Positions 60,356-64,000 of a stretch of DNA of 64,000 nt are shown here, piece after piece. The notes under the pieces are model-generated. The model searched no databases. It had not been told where the DNA came from and saw only the letters and a list, made by a program, of their open reading frames with translations. Origin of the DNA: Paramecium sonneborni (Eukaryota; Ciliophora; Oligohymenophorea; Peniculida; Parameciidae); NCBI GenBank assembly GCA_905182985.1, contig CAJJDN010000009.1, positions 317,894-381,893 of the forward strand, given 5' to 3'. A program made the translations under genes and the position numbers. Every line of letters starts with the position of its first letter. Positions within the stretch are counted from its first letter, which is position 1.

Positions 60356-61564
60356 ATGAGTGATTTAATCTCTAAAGCTGTATCAAATTTCTAAGAGAAA
60401 ATAACTGAATATTACCTTCCCATAATAAATCCTAGTTCTCATGAATTTCGATAACATAATAACAAAGTTTTATTGAATAAAACAATTAAATCTAAATCAT
60501 AACATGCCATATAAAAAATTATTGCAACATCATCCAATCAATCCCCTCCAAATACAGGCACTACTTATTAATATTCTTTTGGATAGAGTAATCCTCCTAA
60601 AGATAATGAATCTATATAGTTTTCTATTTAAATGAATAAAACTATTAATTAGAAAGAAATTTCTAATGATATGATTAGCATTAATTAGTTAATTCAAGAA
60701 AAGAAAAAAGAACTTATAGCAGATAATAAATACTTTCTCAAAGAAATTAGTAGAATCAGATGTAAATTTACTCATATTTTTAGAGGATTTCTAATTGAAA
60801 GCAAAAATTAGGAATAAACTTCAAAAAGACAGAAAATCTACGACTTCATCTCAAGATAAATATGAAATATGTTGGGATGAGACTTTAAAAGAAATGAATA
60901 AAGATTCCTAAGAATAAGATTAATTAGTTGATTCTATAAGCAAAATTAATTAAGAACAAATTAAAAAAACTTAAAGACCAAAACCTCTTAGAAGTCAAGT
61001 AATCTTATCTTTTGTTATTTTTAGATATTTTCTAAAATTAGAGAATAAGAAAATTAATATTTTAAATAGTATTCAGAATCATTAATCAAATAAATGAAAT
61101 AAAGATCAATTTAAGTCGTAGATGAAGTTTCTGCTCAAATTGAATAAATTTAATTATTAAAAAAAGAATAATAAAATTAAAGATCTAAAGAAAGAGAAGA
61201 TGCAAAAAAAGAAATAATTAAATCTTTAAGATGTTAAGAATAAAAAAAAATCCTTAGTCTACTCAAAAATAAGTCATCAAACTATTATCTTTAGCCATAA
61301 AGAAAAAATATTGAATAATCTGATGATGCAACAACCAATTCATTTTCTAAAAGCAATAAAAGAAGATCTACTAGTTTTAATAAAGCTCTACCTTTTATTG
61401 ATTTTAAACAAGATAAAGGAATAATTTAAAATATTGTTGAGTAGTAAAATTAAACTAAACTTTAATTTCTTGAAAAAACCTAATTTAAAAGAAAAAATAT
61501 CATCACAAAATCAATTAATAGTTAACCTTTTTTGGATTTATCTAAGGTAATTAAATGTTCATGA
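60356..61564 (+). CDS. Coiled-coil protein, unknown (386 aa)
   Basis: ATG 60356 (MSDLISKAVSNFQEKITEYY) to TGA 61562-61564 with introns 60762-60783 (22 nt) and 60999-61024 (26 nt), exons summing to 387 codons. A Ser/Pro-containing N-terminus (residues 40-80) precedes a coiled coil (NQLIQEKKKELIADNKYFLK), a second charged helical zone (EQIQLLKKEQQNQRSKERED) and a polar Ser-rich tail with SKSNKRRSTSFNKALPF. No family is recognised. The frame appears to continue after the stop but no splice acceptor exists in the next ~90 nt, so I end the gene at the TGA; a second gene begins 49 nt later. Confidence 0.7.
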
Positions 61565-61613
61565 TTGCTTATTGTTCTCTTAATTTAATTTTTTATTTCA
61601 ATTAAACAAATTA

Positions 61614-62775
61614 ATGAATTATTCATAAAAATTATCTATTTCTCCTCTCAAGAGTGATCAATCCTTTTTTCCTGCAATTTAATCAAAAACTTCTGAATCT
61701 CCCTAAAAAAATTTAATTCCCCTTGCTAGTTCTATGCTATTTGAATAAAAAAAAGATAAAATAAATGATGAACAGATAGAAAATGATAAGTAATTGAAAT
61801 ATGATAGAACCTAAGCTATTTATAAATATCTACATTAATATATAAATAAAAAGAAGGACCTTCCTCAACAAAAATCTAAACTTTAAATTAAGACTTCCAT
61901 AACTGATTTCAAAGATATTATTACAAATTCTCAAAAATCCTCCTCCTCCTTTCAATAAATAAAGAAAATTATGGAAAAATCAAACAAAACAAGTATTTAA
62001 AGTCTTCATTTATAATATTAGAAATTTTATAGACCAATTAATCATATTAGAATTTTAATATCAAAACAAATCCCCATAATCAAATGTAAAACTAATGTAT
62101 AGTTGAATTAGAGTAAGAATAAGAAGATTGCGAATAATAATTTTCTCATTAAGTTAACAATAAATTAAATATCTCACTTAATGAATAAAATAATTTTAAG
62201 GGTAATAATAGTTAGAAATAATAAAAAGTATCTTATTAATATAAAATAGGTGATCTAAGACTATAACTAATAAAAAAAAGAATATAAAGAAATGAGCATT
62301 TAAATTATTTAAATGATTAGAAATACATAAAAAAATATTCTTTAATAAAGAGATGAAGATAGAAAAGAATTGGAAAAAGAATATAAATTTAAGAAGAATT
62401 TAAGATAAAAAGAAAGAACGGAAGGATTGTATATTGCATAATTAGGATTAAAAAATCGACAAATAAAGTCATTTTTAAATGGTTTAAAAGGATCATAAGT
62501 AAAAAAAAGTTATGATCGATAAGTTTCAAATACTGAAATAAAACATTATATATAAAGGAGCAATTCTACAATTATAAGTAGAAAAAGTTCATTTTAATAA
62601 TCTAACTAAGATTACCTAACTGATAAATAATTTGATGAAAAATTGATTAGAAAAAATTCATTGGCATCAGATTATTATTGTAATTCTGAAACTTCAAAAG
62701 ACTCATTTAATTAGAAATGTAATACAATTTAAATTTATTATAGAATTTCCTAAGAAATTATAAAAAGCTACTTGA
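61614..62775 (+). CDS. Coiled-coil protein, unknown (361 aa)
   Basis: ATG 61614 (MNYSQKLSISPLKSDQSFF) to TGA 62773-62775 with introns 61993-62021 (29 nt), 62228-62249 (22 nt) and 62719-62743 (25 nt); exons sum to 362 codons. The protein is basic and Gln/Asn/Lys-rich. Helical segments include VELEQEQEDCEQQFSHQVNN, QKNILQQRDEDRKELEKEYK and FKKNLRQKERTEGLYIAQLG. A conserved-looking NRQIKSFLNGLKGSQVKKSY precedes a Ser-rich tail. Its 3' two-thirds is repeated at 63248-64000. No family recognised. Confidence 0.7.
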
Positions 62776-62943
62776 TTATGTAATATAAAATTTTAAAGAA
62801 GATTATTATATTTCTATATTAAATAAATTTATTGGAATAAAAAGTAAAAAAATTATATAAAATGTCTGGAGAATTACCTAAAATCACTTCTAAGAGTTTA
62901 TTTTCTACTTATGTTGAAAAAAAGAATGCAGAAGAGGAAGCAA
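62191..62943 (+). repeat. 753-bp direct repeat, copy 1 (likely assembly overlap)
   Basis: This segment is repeated, as far as I can read without a single difference, at 63248-64000, an offset of 1057. It covers the 3' part of the 361-aa gene and the first codons of the next gene. The second copy begins right after a single N. Confidence 0.95.
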
Positions 62944-63246
62944 TTAAAATAAGGAATAGAATTGATTAAATAAGATAAGAACGTGAAAAAATATTAAAGA
63001 AAATTTAAGCTGAAGACTTAAAAGCAGAATAAATTTATAAACATAGATTAGAATTGTAATTAAAAGTAACATATATATATTAAAATTATAGAAAGAAGAA
63101 AAAATAAGATAGAAGGTAGAAGCACCGCTTCCATTTTCTTTAAATGTTTCAAGAGCATAGAAAGAAACTTTAAAAAAAATAAAAGAAGAAATGCTCAATA
63201 AAAAGAAAACTGAAGTAAAGGAATTTAGAAGTTGGCATCGATAAGA
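62862..63246 (+). CDS. Coiled-coil protein, 3' end lost at the N (partial)
   Basis: ATG 62862 (MSGELPKITSKSLFSTYVEK) opens a frame with a 26-nt intron at 63066-63091 and continues (KNAEEEAIKIRNRIDQIRQE, KVEAPLPFSLNVSRAQKETL) until the N at 63247. The product so far is over 115 residues: a charged N-terminal coiled coil, then a Pro-containing linker and a second helix. The 3' end is missing at this point. A second copy of its start lies at 63919 and runs off the window, so the complete gene should be found beyond position 64000. Confidence 0.6.
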
Positions 63247-63247
63247 N
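63247..63247. other. Single N: sequence gap or contig join
   Basis: The only ambiguous base in the window. It lies exactly at the boundary where the sequence jumps back to a copy of 62191 onward. Confidence 0.98.
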
Positions 63248-64000
63248 TAATTTTAAGGGTAATAATAGTTAGAAATAATAAAAAGTATCTTATTAATATA
63301 AAATAGGTGATCTAAGACTATAACTAATAAAAAAAAGAATATAAAGAAATGAGCATTTAAATTATTTAAATGATTAGAAATACATAAAAAAATATTCTTT
63401 AATAAAGAGATGAAGATAGAAAAGAATTGGAAAAAGAATATAAATTTAAGAAGAATTTAAGATAAAAAGAAAGAACGGAAGGATTGTATATTGCATAATT
63501 AGGATTAAAAAATCGACAAATAAAGTCATTTTTAAATGGTTTAAAAGGATCATAAGTAAAAAAAAGTTATGATCGATAAGTTTCAAATACTGAAATAAAA
63601 CATTATATATAAAGGAGCAATTCTACAATTATAAGTAGAAAAAGTTCATTTTAATAATCTAACTAAGATTACCTAACTGATAAATAATTTGATGAAAAAT
63701 TGATTAGAAAAAATTCATTGGCATCAGATTATTATTGTAATTCTGAAACTTCAAAAGACTCATTTAATTAGAAATGTAATACAATTTAAATTTATTATAG
63801 AATTTCCTAAGAAATTATAAAAAGCTACTTGATTATGTAATATAAAATTTTAAAGAAGATTATTATATTTCTATATTAAATAAATTTATTGGAATAAAAA
63901 GTAAAAAAATTATATAAAATGTCTGGAGAATTACCTAAAATCACTTCTAAGAGTTTATTTTCTACTTATGTTGAAAAAAAGAATGCAGAAGAGGAAGCAA
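63248..64000 (+). repeat. 753-bp direct repeat, copy 2 (likely assembly overlap)
   Basis: Copy of 62191-62943 starting just after the N and running to the window end. It repeats the 3' two-thirds of the 361-aa gene (stop at 63830-63832) and restarts the MSGELPK gene at ATG 63919. Identity and the position of the N suggest unmerged overlapping contigs rather than a biological tandem duplication. Confidence 0.95.

Noticed and set aside
61547..61640. One long intron joining the 386-aa and 361-aa genes
   Set aside because: No AG acceptor within normal intron length after the GTAATT at 61547; a TGA follows at 61562 and a good ATG at 61614, so two genes are simpler.

Overview
The window is nuclear DNA of a ciliate, almost certainly the macronuclear genome of Paramecium (P. 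tetraurelia or a close relative). Three things show this. (1) Composition is about 80% A+T. (2) Every recognisable conserved gene reads through TAA and TAG as glutamine and stops only at TGA. (3) The genes are cut by very small GT...AG introns. I resolved about 60 of them, from 18 to 32 nt and mostly 22-28 nt, usually beginning GTA and ending TAG or AAG. An ordinary stop-to-stop ORF search therefore sees almost nothing here. The gene models below were built by reading TAA/TAG as Gln and splicing the short introns, and most were checked by requiring the total exon length to be a multiple of three.

Layout. 1-5.0 kb: coiled-coil and unknown genes, a tRNA-Arg(UCG), and a locus with broken frames. 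5.0-7.8 kb: S-adenosylhomocysteine hydrolase, a possible prefoldin-like gene, and a small protein with a C-terminal PCNA-binding-like motif. 8.4-13.5 kb: three unknown, partly coiled-coil genes. 13.6-19.3 kb: a giant Dopey (DOP1) gene. 19.5-25 kb: an HTH protein, an STK32-like AGC kinase, a SKP1-like protein, V-ATPase subunit e and a SANT/Myb protein. 25.2-29.5 kb: a 787-aa unknown protein facing a WD40 protein. 29.5-35.5 kb: a two-TM protein and a cluster of ribosomal protein genes uL3, eL27 and eL6, with the GPI-anchor enzyme PIG-O between the last two. 35.5-38 kb: gene-poor. 38-45 kb: small membrane proteins, including an AGTRAP-like protein, a C2-domain protein, and several genes or decayed genes of unknown function. 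45.9-48.6 kb: mitochondrial bL21m, CK2 beta and a p24 cargo receptor. 48.6-53.7 kb: a 1197-aa leucine-rich-repeat protein and two unknown genes. 53.7-57.9 kb: a decaying locus, a CAAX-ended protein, a B-box protein and a probable secreted protein. 58-60.1 kb: uL22 and an RCC1-repeat protein. 60.3 kb to the end: three coiled-coil genes, then a single N followed by an apparently exact 753-bp repeat of sequence already seen, which looks like two overlapping contigs joined without merging.

The genes are mainly housekeeping: translation (uL3, eL6, eL27, uL22, bL21m), secretory and endosomal traffic (Dopey, p24, PIG-O, V-ATPase), ubiquitin ligase and signalling (SKP1, CK2 beta, AGC kinase), and methylation metabolism (SAHH). 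They are not organised in operons. Intergenic distances are tiny, with divergent ATG-to-ATG gaps as short as 23, 44 and 66 bp. I found no CRISPR array, phage, insertion sequence or toxin gene. The most notable observations are the assembly duplication, the extreme divergent spacing, two stop-free 3n introns in eL27, several reading frames broken by in-frame TGA or A-run slips, and a few unusual small proteins.
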